A DNA stretch of 9,692 nt, from NCBI GenBank assembly GCA_024277485.1, contig JAJRVA010000209.1, positions 1 to 9,692 on the forward strand, written 5' to 3'. Below, in pieces: positions 1 through 5,760 of this stretch (position 1 is the stretch's first letter; each line of letters begins with the position of its first letter). A program made the position numbers and the translations under genes. The notes beneath the pieces were generated by a model. It was given only the letters and a program-made list of their open reading frames with translations, had not been told where the DNA came from and ran no database searches. The DNA comes from Deltaproteobacteria bacterium. Its GTDB lineage: Bacteria; Desulfobacterota; Desulfobulbia; Desulfobulbales; Desulfobulbaceae.

Positions 1-598
1 CAATGGCAAGGGCCAGTATATTTTTCCCCTTGCGGTCCGCCGCCATCTTCATCTCATTTTCTATCTTGGCAAGCCGTTTCGCCGCATCCATGCGTGCCTC
101 GCTCTCAATGGACTCCATCAACAACTTCTTGGCTTCCTCGCGGCCTATGCCTGCAATAGTCTCCAGCTTATAGCGCTGCTTGTCTATCAGGGCGTCTATT
201 TCCTTTTCGCGGGCAGCCTGGGTCTGTTCCCGTTTGGCACAGTTTTTTTCCCGCAGGCTGAGCTTGCTCTCCCTTTTTTCAAGAGCCCCTTTTTCCTTTT
301 CAACCTCATCAAGCTTTCTGTCCAGCCTCCGTTGTTCGTCTTTCAGTTCCTTTCTGCTGTCCTGGATTTCACGCTCTGCCTCCTGTTTAATGCGAAACGC
401 TTCCTCCTTGCTCTGAATGGAAGCCTCTTTCTTGATCTGCTCAGCCTCCAGTATCGCGTTTTCTACAATCTGGCGGTTCTGGGCCTCGATATTAGCCTGG
501 TTGCCCTCAATGAGCTTTTTGCGGAGAAAAAATCCGACAAACAATCCAAAAACGAAAAGCAGCGCTGAAATCAGGAGGGTTAATGTACTTATATCCAT
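1..598 (-). CDS. rny: Ribonuclease Y, N-terminal part (cut by window edge)
   Basis: RNase Y is a membrane-anchored endoribonuclease that starts mRNA decay at the inner face of the cytoplasmic membrane. The 199 visible codons begin with a short N-terminal membrane anchor (about residues 5-24, rich in Leu/Phe/Val), followed by RKK. A long charged coiled coil covers about residues 30-150, dominated by Glu/Lys/Arg heptads. It ends with the segment GIGREEAKKLLMESIESEA and KGKNILALAI, which in this family leads into the KH domain. The KH and HD catalytic domains (family length about 520 residues) lie outside the window, so catalytic residues cannot be checked. The ATG at 598 has a good ribosome binding site, AGGTGA six bases upstream (605-610 on the plus strand). 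It lies downstream of the 6S RNA candidate but has its own promoter candidate. The call rests on domain order and the characteristic end of the coiled coil. Confidence 0.93.
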   Translation of the reverse strand, partial: MDISTLTLLISALLFVFGLFVGFFLRKKLIEGNQANIEAQNRQIVENAILEAEQIKKEASIQSKEEAFRIKQEAEREIQDSRKELKDEQRRLDRKLDEVEKEKGALEKRESKLSLREKNCAKREQTQAAREKEIDALIDKQRYKLETIAGIGREEAKKLLMESIESEARMDAAKRLAKIENEMKMAADRKGKNILALAI

Positions 599-629
599 AC
601 GGTTTCACCTGTTATGCTGTCCAGCTTAC

Positions 630-649
630 ATGACAATGCGCACTGTCAT
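630..649. promoter_or_regulatory. Near-perfect 20-bp palindrome upstream of rny (candidate operator)
   Basis: The plus strand reads ATGACAATGCGCACTGTCAT. The arms ATGACA/TGTCAT pair perfectly around the self-complementary core TGCGCA, with only one mismatched position pair in the 20 bp. It lies 32 bp upstream of the rny start codon and touches the candidate -10 box, so a bound protein would cover the transcription start. It matches no operator consensus that I recognise. It could also act as an RNA hairpin in the rny leader. Confidence 0.45.
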
Positions 650-677
650 AATACGCTGTATTCAAAGAGAGAAACAA
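648..677 (-). promoter_or_regulatory. Candidate rny promoter
   Basis: On the minus strand there is TTGTTT (677-672), an 18-nt spacer and TATTAT (653-648, five of six matches to the sigma-70 -10 consensus). The start would fall near 641, giving a leader of about 43 nt before the rny ATG at 598. The -35 match is weak, and the assignment is from pattern alone. Confidence 0.35.
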
Positions 678-983
678 AGAGAAACGGTCTGTTCGGAGGG
701 GAATGAAAATCCGGGGTCAGAAAACCCGACAAGCGAGGTCAATCCATAAGATATTGAAACCAGGCGCTCAGCCCGGCATGGACACTTTCGTACTCAGCCG
801 GCGCTCCTGGACCGGCGAGAATAGCAGTGAATCCTGCTGCACTTCAGCATCCCTGTGAAAAGCTCCCTGAAGAATGGGGCACACATTTATGGTAAACCTG
901 ATCTCATCAGAATTATCAAACATACTCCGAACCGTCTGTGCCGGTTCTGCTTTCTGGCCATCCAGCGTGTGGATGATATATAT
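678..983. other. Non-coding stretch between 6S RNA terminator and rny promoter
   Basis: About 300 bp with no convincing gene on either strand. Short open frames here have no plausible ribosome binding site or family resemblance, and the largest runs into the 6S terminator. The minus strand shows small GC-rich hairpins, for example GCCGG...CCGGC around 799-818 and AGCAG...CTGCT around 824-839, and a pyrimidine-rich run just before the rny -35 box. I see no tRNA, repeat array or clear promoter here. A small RNA cannot be excluded. Confidence 0.4.
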
Positions 984-1005
984 AAAACAGCAGACATTTC
1001 TGCCG
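984..1005 (-). terminator. Rho-independent terminator of the 6S RNA transcript
   Basis: Minus strand CGGCAGA-AATG-TCTGCTG forms a 7-bp stem (one G-U pair) with a 4-nt loop, followed immediately by TTTT and then ATATATAT. A weaker hairpin (TTTT-CGGG-AAAA) precedes it. It lies just beyond the closing stem of the 6S candidate and before the rny promoter region, so it separates the 6S transcript from rny. Confidence 0.6.
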
Positions 1006-1019
1006 GTTTTCCCGAAAAT

Positions 1020-1204
1020 CCCCACCCTGCCGTGTCAACGAAATGATTAAACCTAATTAACATTAGGTGGGCACAAATCATGTGTGCCGCAGGTAATCAA
1101 TGAAGATTTCCATGAGCACACAGCGGACACGCCCTAATCAAGAGTGTTTGGCTCAATACTCCGCTAATCACCAACAGCGCAGGGATAAATATATCTTATT
1201 CTGC
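1020..1204 (-). ncRNA. ssrS: 6S RNA (RNA polymerase regulator), candidate
   Basis: 6S RNA mimics an open promoter and sequesters sigma-70 RNA polymerase holoenzyme. Three observations support it. First, it lies directly downstream of zapA on the same strand, the well-known proteobacterial neighbourhood of ssrS. Second, it has its own strong extended -10 promoter and a terminator. Third, it folds in a 6S-like way: the ends pair CCCTGC (1184-1179) with GCAGGG (1030-1025), then TGT/ACA after a 2x2 mismatch, and TGATTA (1170-1165) with TAATCA nearer the 3' end. This leaves a large interrupted region closed at the top by a helix TGTGTGC/GCACACA. GCTGTTGGTGATTAG resembles the E. coli 6S stretch around GCGGTTGGTGAGCAT. 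The ends are approximate: the primary start is expected near 1204, and the primary transcript may run to about 984 before trimming. There is no coding frame with a ribosome binding site. A covariance-model score was not available. Confidence 0.72.
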
Positions 1205-1222
1205 TTCAGTATTATAGCAGAA
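1199..1222. repeat. Inverted repeat across the 6S promoter -10 box and start site
   Basis: A perfect 7-bp inverted repeat, TTCTGCT-N10-AGCAGAA on the plus strand, spans the -10 box and the predicted start of the 6S RNA. It has no T-run after it, so it does not look like a zapA terminator. It could be an operator or a chance feature. Confidence 0.4.
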
Positions 1223-1238
1223 TAACAACAAAAGCAAA
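1211..1238 (-). promoter_or_regulatory. Extended -10 promoter of the 6S RNA gene
   Basis: The minus strand carries a perfect TATAAT (1216-1211) preceded by TGC, giving an extended -10. A TTTGCT-like -35 lies at 1238-1233 with a 16-nt spacer. The -35 box begins three bases after the zapA stop codon. The start is predicted near 1204. This is the best-looking promoter in the window, as expected for an abundant small RNA. Confidence 0.65.
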
Positions 1239-1241
1239 GTT

Positions 1242-1544
1242 TTATTTCACGTCGTCGTCATGATTTATACTGGATGAAACCCTGTCTATCAGCCTGTCAA
1301 TAGACCTGTCCTGCCTGGTCCGGAAGCTGTCATATTCTTTTTCAAGCTGAACATACCTGGCAGCTATTTTCAGGCAGCCCAGGACCAGCATTTTGTTAGA
1401 GGGAAGTGACGTGCGGATTCCGGGGCTCCCCTCATCCAGCTCCGTGCGAACCATATCGATGACCTGCTCGACTTCCTCTTCCGAGGCATCGGTATAAAAC
1501 GAAAATTCCTGGCCATACAGTTTGAATCGTACCCGGCGTTCCAT
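1242..1544 (-). CDS. zapA: Cell division protein ZapA
   Basis: ZapA binds FtsZ at mid-cell and cross-links protofilaments, stabilising the Z ring. The 100-residue product (E. coli ZapA is 109) has the family layout. An N-terminal globular head (RRVRFKLYGQEFSFYTDA, about residues 3-20) resembles the ZapA beta strand that introduces the FtsZ-binding region. A helix with EEVEQVIDMVRTELDE follows, then SNKMLVLGCLKIAARYVQLEKEYD, then a charged coiled-coil C-terminus (RTRQDRSIDRLIDRV). The LGCLKIAARYVQLE segment corresponds to the family's conserved LAALNIAxEL-type helix. The ATG at 1544 has an AGGA eight bases upstream (1552-1555). The gene follows zapB by 164 bp and is followed at once by the 6S promoter. 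ZapB upstream supports the call, since the two proteins act as partners. Confidence 0.88.
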   Translation of the reverse strand: MERRVRFKLYGQEFSFYTDASEEEVEQVIDMVRTELDEGSPGIRTSLPSNKMLVLGCLKIAARYVQLEKEYDSFRTRQDRSIDRLIDRVSSSINHDDDVK

Positions 1545-1663
1545 GAACCGATCCTGTTTACCCTTTTCCTGAACCCGTGTCGGCTCGACAATATACTCTT
1601 ATGCGACACTGTAAAGACAGAGGCAAAACATGCAACGCAACACAGCGCGTACACCCTCCACGC

Positions 1664-1678
1664 CGCCCCTGCGGGGCG
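1664..1678. other. GC-rich hairpin between zapB and zapA
   Basis: CGCCCC-TGC-GGGGCG gives a perfect 6-bp all-GC stem with a 3-nt loop inside the 164-bp zapB–zapA gap (1545-1708). No T-run follows on the minus strand, so it is more likely an mRNA-stabilising or processing hairpin than a full terminator. Nothing else recognisable is in the gap; zapA may depend on readthrough from the zapB promoter. Confidence 0.4.
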
Positions 1679-1708
1679 CCCGATAGCGGACCCAGACTTT
1701 TACCGGCA

Positions 1709-2023
1709 CTACCCGGCAGCTTCCGCGTCACCTGCAAAGAGCTTTCCCTGCACCCCTTCCTGTTCCTCCAGGGAAGACTCCTCCTGTTCAGCAATTTCGA
1801 CCTCCCACTGCTCAATCCTGTCGATGAGGCCGGCAACCCTTTTGCCGACTGTTTTGCGCTCAACGCGTAACTCCTCGAGCTGTTCCTTCAGCTTTGCACA
1901 TTCCGAGTCCCGCTCGGCAAGATTTTTCTCAAGAGCCGCATACAGCCCCTGCAGTTTTTTATACTTTGCAAGCAGTTTATCAACGAACTGTTCCAGCCGG
2001 ACAAGCTCTGCGTTATCTTCCAT
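1709..2023 (-). CDS. zapB: ZapB-like coiled-coil cell division protein
   Basis: ZapB is a coiled-coil divisome protein that binds ZapA and links the Z ring to the chromosome-segregation machinery. This roughly 104-residue product is almost entirely coiled coil from about residue 5 to 90. It has regular Leu/Ile positions (LVRLEQFVDKLLAKYKKL, AALEKNLAERDSECAKLKEQLEEL) and a LIDRIEQWEVEI segment near the C-terminus. It is longer than E. coli ZapB (81 residues). Two adjacent in-frame ATGs exist at 2026 and 2023. The ribosome binding site GAGGTG is only about 3 nt (measured from GAGG) from the first and 6 nt from the second, so I choose 2023. It has its own promoter and is followed by zapA. Low-complexity coiled coils are hard to assign by sequence alone, so the call leans on the zapA neighbour. 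Confidence 0.7.
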   Translation of the reverse strand: MEDNAELVRLEQFVDKLLAKYKKLQGLYAALEKNLAERDSECAKLKEQLEELRVERKTVGKRVAGLIDRIEQWEVEIAEQEESSLEEQEGVQGKLFAGDAEAAG

Positions 2024-2096
2024 CATCCACCTCTTTTTCCTGGCAACACAAAGTTATAACTATTTGAAATTAAAAGAACTCATGCTTTAAATTACT

Positions 2097-2125
2097 ACTA
2101 TACTGAGCCCTCCGGCCAAGCGCAA
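2097..2125 (-). promoter_or_regulatory. Promoter of the zapB–zapA operon
   Basis: On the minus strand there is TTGCGC (2125-2120), a 17-nt spacer and TATAGT (2102-2097), a good sigma-70 layout. The start is expected near 2090, giving a leader of about 65 nt before zapB. It lies in the 130-bp gap after the Nudix stop codon, so zapBA is probably an independent unit even though the Nudix gene reads the same way. I see no clear Nudix terminator in this gap. Confidence 0.55.
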
Positions 2126-2153
2126 GAGTTTTCATTGTCATTTACGGGCGCAC

Positions 2154-2639
2154 TTACATCCTGGTATACTCCCAGCCCACCGGCCTGCCGTTTTGATACG
2201 GCAGGCAGCCATGAAAAAGACGCGGATCTCCATCAAATACCAGGGGCAGAAAATACCGGTCTCCCTCCCACATGGGCAGCGTTTCAAGAGAGTTGAGAGG
2301 ATGCCAGCCAAGCACCCCCTCTTCGTTGGCATCACAGGGCAGACCGGAAAACCTTGTTACAAGAAAAATAAAACCCAGCCAGTTTTCACCGCTCGGGCCA
2401 AAACCCGTCCAGTTGACTGTGCCGCGCAGCTCAACCGTTTCACACTCTATGCCTGCCTCTTCCCTGATCTCCCGCAGCAGGCATGCCTGCACATCTTCAT
2501 CAGGCTTCAGTTTTCCACCCAGACCGTTATACTTGCCACGGTGATGATCGTGGGGGCGCCGGTTGCGGTAAACAAGCAGAACTTCCTTTCCGTCCGGCGA
2601 CAAGACATAGCCAAGGGTGGCGACTATCGGCTCATACAT
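2154..2639 (-). CDS. MTH1/MutX-like Nudix hydrolase (probable oxidised-dNTP diphosphatase)
   Basis: Nudix hydrolases split nucleoside diphosphates linked to another group. MutT/MTH1-type members remove 8-oxo-dGTP and similar oxidised nucleotides before DNA polymerase can use them. The 161-residue product has a complete Nudix box, G42-x5-E48-x7-R56-E57-I-x-E60-E61-x-G63-I, with the metal-binding glutamates intact. Outside the box it resembles human MTH1: KYNGLGGK (MTH1 RWNGFGGK), a MWxxDxYxxPL segment (residues 123-132) and FHG (142-144). MTH1's base-contacting Asn33, Trp117 and Asp120 have counterparts N38, W124 and D127, while Asp119 is replaced by G126. Start choice: a TTG at 2645 is in frame but abuts the ribosome binding site AGAGAGGA; the ATG at 2639 is six bases from it and is chosen. 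The gene is divergent from mltD, 67 bp away. Substrate is inferred. Confidence 0.85.
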   Translation of the reverse strand: MYEPIVATLGYVLSPDGKEVLLVYRNRRPHDHHRGKYNGLGGKLKPDEDVQACLLREIREEAGIECETVELRGTVNWTGFGPSGENWLGFIFLVTRFSGLPCDANEEGVLGWHPLNSLETLPMWEGDRYFLPLVFDGDPRLFHGCLPYQNGRPVGWEYTRM

Positions 2640-2669
2640 CGGCAATCCTCTCTGCTCCGTTTATTTCGG

Positions 2670-2699
2670 TTAACATTGTTTCAAACAATATGCTACAAT
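2670..2699 (+). promoter_or_regulatory. Promoter of mltD
   Basis: TTAACA (2670-2675), an 18-nt spacer and TACAAT (2694-2699) preceded by TGC, an extended -10. The start would fall at about 2705-2707, on or next to the mltD ATG at 2707. The spacer is filled by the 15-bp palindrome at 2675-2689. Confidence 0.5.
2675..2689. promoter_or_regulatory. Perfect 15-bp palindrome in the Nudix/mltD divergent promoter region (candidate operator)
   Basis: ATTGTTTCAAACAAT has perfect 7-bp arms around one central base. It sits between the -35 and -10 boxes of the mltD promoter and 36 bp upstream of the Nudix ATG, where one bound dimer could control both genes. I do not recognise the cognate regulator. Confidence 0.5.
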
Positions 2700-2706
2700 A
2701 CGGCAC

Positions 2707-4080
2707 ATGTATGTATCGAGTCAAAACAAACTTCTGTACGCATGCCTTGCCCTGCTTGCCGCTTTTTTCTCTCTCACCACGCGGAGTCACGCAGAAGAGC
2801 CATTCCCCCTGTACCCGAGCATCCGGACCAATGTCGCTTTCTGGGAGGACGTGTACAGCCGATACACGACCAGGCAGGGTATTCTGCATGACAAGGACAA
2901 CCTTGCTGTTGTCTACACGGTAGTTGACCTCGTGGACTGGAACGCGCGAGGTGCTGCCCGAATCAACAAAAAGATGATCCGGCTGGCCCGGCATCGTTAC
3001 AAAAAAATTCTCACGAACCTGGCCTCGGGCAGGAAACCTGTTACGGATGAGGAAAAAAGGGTGGCGGCCCTCTTTCCCGGCCACAGCCACCAGGCCTACA
3101 GCAGGGCCAGAAACAATATCCGCCTGCAGATAGGCCAGAAAGACCGTTTCCTTCGGGGAGTGATCCGGTCCGGGGCGTACATGCCGACCATCAAAAAAAT
3201 TTTCCAGACATACCACCTGCCCTCCGAGCTGGCCTACCTGCCCCATGTTGAATCGTCCTTTAACCCGAAAGCCCACAGCAAGGCAGGAGCGTCCGGCCTC
3301 TGGCAGTTCACCAGGTCAACCGGCAGGCAGTACATGACCATCAACGACGTGGTGGACGAACGGAACGACCCCTACTTTTCCACGAAATCCGCCGCCCTGT
3401 TTTTAAAAAAGAATTTTGAACTGCTTGGCTCCTGGCCCCTTGCCATTACTGCGTACAACTACGGCCCATCCGGTATGCTCAGGGCAAAAAAAAAGGTGGG
3501 CGGCTATGAAAAAATCTTCAACAACCACAAAACCAGGATCTTTAAATTTGCTTCTCGCAACTTTTACTCGGAGTTTCTTGCCGCCCTGCGGGTTGCAAAA
3601 CGGCTGGAGGCGGACAAGTCCACCATCATAGACCGGCCTGAAGCAACCATCTCCGTCCGCTTGAACGGCTATGTTGACCTGCCGGACCTGCTCCATCATT
3701 TCAGAATCCAGAAGGAAGACTTTTCGCGCCTGAACCCGGCCTTGAGAAAACCCGTACTGGACGGCAAAAAATACATCCCGAAAAATTTTCTTGTCCGGTT
3801 GCAGGCCAATGATCGCATCCGTTCCCTTGCCGCCGCAATGCCGTCCACCATGTACCGGTCCGAACAGATCCGGGACAAGGTCTATATTGTCCGCCGGGGT
3901 GACACGTCCGGCGCCATAGCCCGCCGGTACGGCATTTCACTCTCCGAGCTTATCCAGGCAAACGCCCTGGACAGGCGGGCGACCATCCGCATAGGCCAGA
4001 AACTCAAAATTCCCGGCACAAAGGCAGGCAGAGCAGATATAATTGTCCTGTCTGCCGGGTCCAAGAAGAAACCCCGCTGA
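2707..4080 (+). CDS. mltD: Membrane-exported lytic murein transglycosylase, MltD type (SLT plus LysM)
   Basis: Lytic transglycosylases cleave the MurNAc-GlcNAc bond of peptidoglycan, forming 1,6-anhydroMurNAc ends, in the periplasm. The 457-residue product has a signal peptide (hydrophobic LLYACLALLAAFFSL, likely cleavage after SHA at residue 29). An LYAC stretch is a poor lipobox with a hydrophobic run after it. A family-specific region (about 35-140) precedes an SLT/GH23 domain (about 160-300). The SLT domain has catalytic E182 in HVESSFNPKA, followed by GASGLWQF, AYNYGPSG (249-256) and FYSEFLAALRVA. A degenerate LysM-like segment (about 315-366, with RLNPAL) and one clear C-terminal LysM (about 393-436, YIVRRGDTSGAIARRYGIS to RIGQKLKIP) follow. 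Length is close to E. coli MltD (452). No ribosome binding site precedes the ATG. Downstream YihY-family and ftsH genes read the same way after a 150-bp gap. Confidence 0.9.
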   Translation: MYVSSQNKLLYACLALLAAFFSLTTRSHAEEPFPLYPSIRTNVAFWEDVYSRYTTRQGILHDKDNLAVVYTVVDLVDWNARGAARINKKMIRLARHRYKKILTNLASGRKPVTDEEKRVAALFPGHSHQAYSRARNNIRLQIGQKDRFLRGVIRSGAYMPTIKKIFQTYHLPSELAYLPHVESSFNPKAHSKAGASGLWQFTRSTGRQYMTINDVVDERNDPYFSTKSAALFLKKNFELLGSWPLAITAYNYGPSGMLRAKKKVGGYEKIFNNHKTRIFKFASRNFYSEFLAALRVAKRLEADKSTIIDRPEATISVRLNGYVDLPDLLHHFRIQKEDFSRLNPALRKPVLDGKKYIPKNFLVRLQANDRIRSLAAAMPSTMYRSEQIRDKVYIVRRGDTSGAIARRYGISLSELIQANALDRRATIRIGQKLKIPGTKAGRADIIVLSAGSKKKPR

Positions 4081-4107
4081 TCCGGTGCAGATATGCGTAT
4101 AAAATCA

Positions 4108-4136
4108 TTGACAAAAGTTTGCTGTTCATGATTAGT
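4108..4136 (+). promoter_or_regulatory. Possible promoter of the YihY-family gene and ftsH
   Basis: A consensus TTGACA at 4108-4113 is followed at 17 nt by ATTAGT (4131-4136), a poor -10. It lies in the gap after mltD and would give a leader of about 90 nt. The -35 is striking but the -10 is weak, so readthrough from mltD remains possible. Confidence 0.3.
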
Positions 4137-4193
4137 GAAACATATCAGGATCAGAAAAAAATGTTTATGCAAGGCTACAGATTTACCTTCTTC

Positions 4194-4216
4194 CGCGGGG
4201 AGACACTTTCCCGGCG
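4194..4216 (+). other. Hairpin just upstream of the chosen YihY-family start
   Basis: CGCGGGGA (4194-4201) pairs with TCCCGGCG (4209-4216) in a 7-bp GC-rich stem with one G-G mismatch and a 7-nt loop, ending 14 nt before the ATG at 4231. It could influence translation of the membrane-protein/ftsH pair. Confidence 0.35.
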
Positions 4217-4230
4217 CATGGCTTCAGCCG

Positions 4231-5760
4231 ATGGCAGACACTGAGACAAAAAATACTTCGGAAAACAACAATACCAAAACCGGTATTATCCAGCAGTGGG
4301 CCTTCAGCTTCAAGCCGGATGAAGGCCCTCTGTCTGCCACCCTGCGCAGCTGGTTTCGGGTCATCCTCATCATGCTGCATGAGTTTTCAGAAACAGCGAT
4401 ATCGCTCCGTGCGTCGGCCCTGACCTATACAATCGTCCTTTCCATGGTCCCCATGCTGGCTATGAGTACCGCCGTGCTGAAAGGGCTGGGCAGTGACAAT
4501 CAACTACGGCTTGCAGCGTACAAATTCATAGACCAGCTGGAACCCGAAGGGCAGCAGGCAGGAGCTGACACAGGCGCGGAAACCGATTCGCCTCCCCATG
4601 TTACGGAAACAGGCGAACCTGCAGACAGCGGGGAAGCCGCCCGGCAGGAAGACTCCCCGGTCAGCGCCCCGGCGCCGGAACAAAAAACTTCCGAGTCCCT
4701 GACCACCCACCTGCGCAATGCCGTTGATACTATTTTTGATTATGTTGACCAGACAAATTTTGCCGCCCTCGGGGCCTTCGGCATTATCGGACTTCTCCTG
4801 ACCGTCATCCTGGTCTTAAGCACCATCGAAGATGCCATGAACGCTATCTGGCACACGAAAAAGGGGAGATCAGTCTTGCGTAAAATAATGGATTACCTGG
4901 CCCTGCTCATCCTGCTGCCGGTTTCCATCAATGTCGCCCTGGCCGGAGATGCCGTCATTGAATCTCCTGCGATTATGGCCCACCTGAGCACGGCGATCCC
5001 CTCGGAATGGGCGGTGAAAATGCTGCTTAAATTCCTGCCCTTTCTTTTTGTCATCCTCTCCCTCATGGTCATGTACCTCTTTTTCCCCAACGTCAAGGTC
5101 AAGACCTCCTCCGCCTGTATCGGCGCTGTCTTTGCCGGGTTTTTCTGGCTCCTGGTCCAGAAGGTGTATATTGTTCTGCAGATCGGGGTGGCGAAGTACA
5201 ATGCCATTTACGGCTCCTTTGCCACTGTGCCGCTGTTCCTTATCTGGGTTCAGTTAGGCTGGACGTTCATCCTCCTGGGCGCTTCGCTTGCCTATGCCGT
5301 TCAGAACCGCAACCAGTACCACCTGCCCGGCACGGCAGTCTCTCCGCAGAGAAACCTGCAGTTAGCCTTTGATATCCTCAACACCATATACGCAAATTAC
5401 AGCCTGAAAAAACAGACATCTCTTGATGATCTTGTCGAGGCCAACACGGGTGATCTGCCCGGTGACATACAGGAGATTACGGAAAAACTTGCCAGGGGAA
5501 ACCTGGTGCGGCGGATAGACGACAATAACAGGTCGTATGTCCCGGCCGCACCTTCGGAAGTCATTGACCCGCGCGAAATTGTGCGACTTATCCTCGGCCG
5601 TGAAGCGATCCCGACCGTGGGGGGAGAGCTTTCAGACAAGGTTATAAGGGCTGCGGAAAAAGCGATTCCGCCAGAGGCTTTTCCGGTCCCTGCGCCTGAA
5701 GAGGCCCCTGCAGAAAATAAAAGTGGTGTGCACGTTGAAACAGATGAAAAAGCATCATAA
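4231..5760 (+). CDS. YihY/BrkB-family inner membrane protein
   Basis: This is a 509-residue polytopic inner-membrane protein of the YihY (UPF0761, formerly RNase BN) family, whose molecular role is unsettled. About six membrane segments lie near residues 62-83, 178-199, 220-238, 266-285, 294-317 and 334-356. Family hallmarks visible are ASALTYTIVLSMVPMLAM, STIEDAMNAIWHTKKGRS, YLFFPNVKVK and the run AKYNAIYGSFATVPLFLIWVQ, with LGWTFILLGASLAYA after it. A soluble C-terminal domain (about 373-468, winged-helix-like) and a Pro/Glu-rich tail follow. An acidic, Pro-rich, low-complexity insertion (about 102-157) separates the first two membrane segments. Start choice: an in-frame GTG at 4135 would add 32 residues without family resemblance, so the ATG at 4231 is preferred, although neither has a clear ribosome binding site. 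The gene overlaps ftsH by 17 bp. Confidence 0.88.
   Translation: MADTETKNTSENNNTKTGIIQQWAFSFKPDEGPLSATLRSWFRVILIMLHEFSETAISLRASALTYTIVLSMVPMLAMSTAVLKGLGSDNQLRLAAYKFIDQLEPEGQQAGADTGAETDSPPHVTETGEPADSGEAARQEDSPVSAPAPEQKTSESLTTHLRNAVDTIFDYVDQTNFAALGAFGIIGLLLTVILVLSTIEDAMNAIWHTKKGRSVLRKIMDYLALLILLPVSINVALAGDAVIESPAIMAHLSTAIPSEWAVKMLLKFLPFLFVILSLMVMYLFFPNVKVKTSSACIGAVFAGFFWLLVQKVYIVLQIGVAKYNAIYGSFATVPLFLIWVQLGWTFILLGASLAYAVQNRNQYHLPGTAVSPQRNLQLAFDILNTIYANYSLKKQTSLDDLVEANTGDLPGDIQEITEKLARGNLVRRIDDNNRSYVPAAPSEVIDPREIVRLILGREAIPTVGGELSDKVIRAAEKAIPPEAFPVPAPEEAPAENKSGVHVETDEKAS

Noticed and set aside
708..735. GGGGTCAG-type motif resembling sequences around REP/IS200-like elements
   Set aside because: Only one copy is seen, without a paired inverted copy or any transposase, so it cannot be called a repeat element.
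768..1025. Small 85-codon minus-strand frame between 6S RNA and rny
   Set aside because: It would start inside the 6S closing stem and read through the terminator hairpin, lacks a credible ribosome binding site, and has no recognisable domain.
2632..3276. 214-codon minus-strand frame opposite the mltD 5' half
   Set aside because: It runs through the mltD signal peptide and the divergent promoter region, has no ribosome binding site and no family resemblance.
4038..4043. TATAAT inside the 3' end of mltD as a promoter for the downstream genes
   Set aside because: The hexamer at the right distance upstream (GGCACA) is a poor -35 and there is no TGn extension; probably chance within coding sequence.
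4135..4230. N-terminal extension of the YihY-family protein from GTG 4135
   Set aside because: The 32 extra residues include Cys and Trp in an atypical context, show no family resemblance, and there is no ribosome binding site; kept only as an alternative start.
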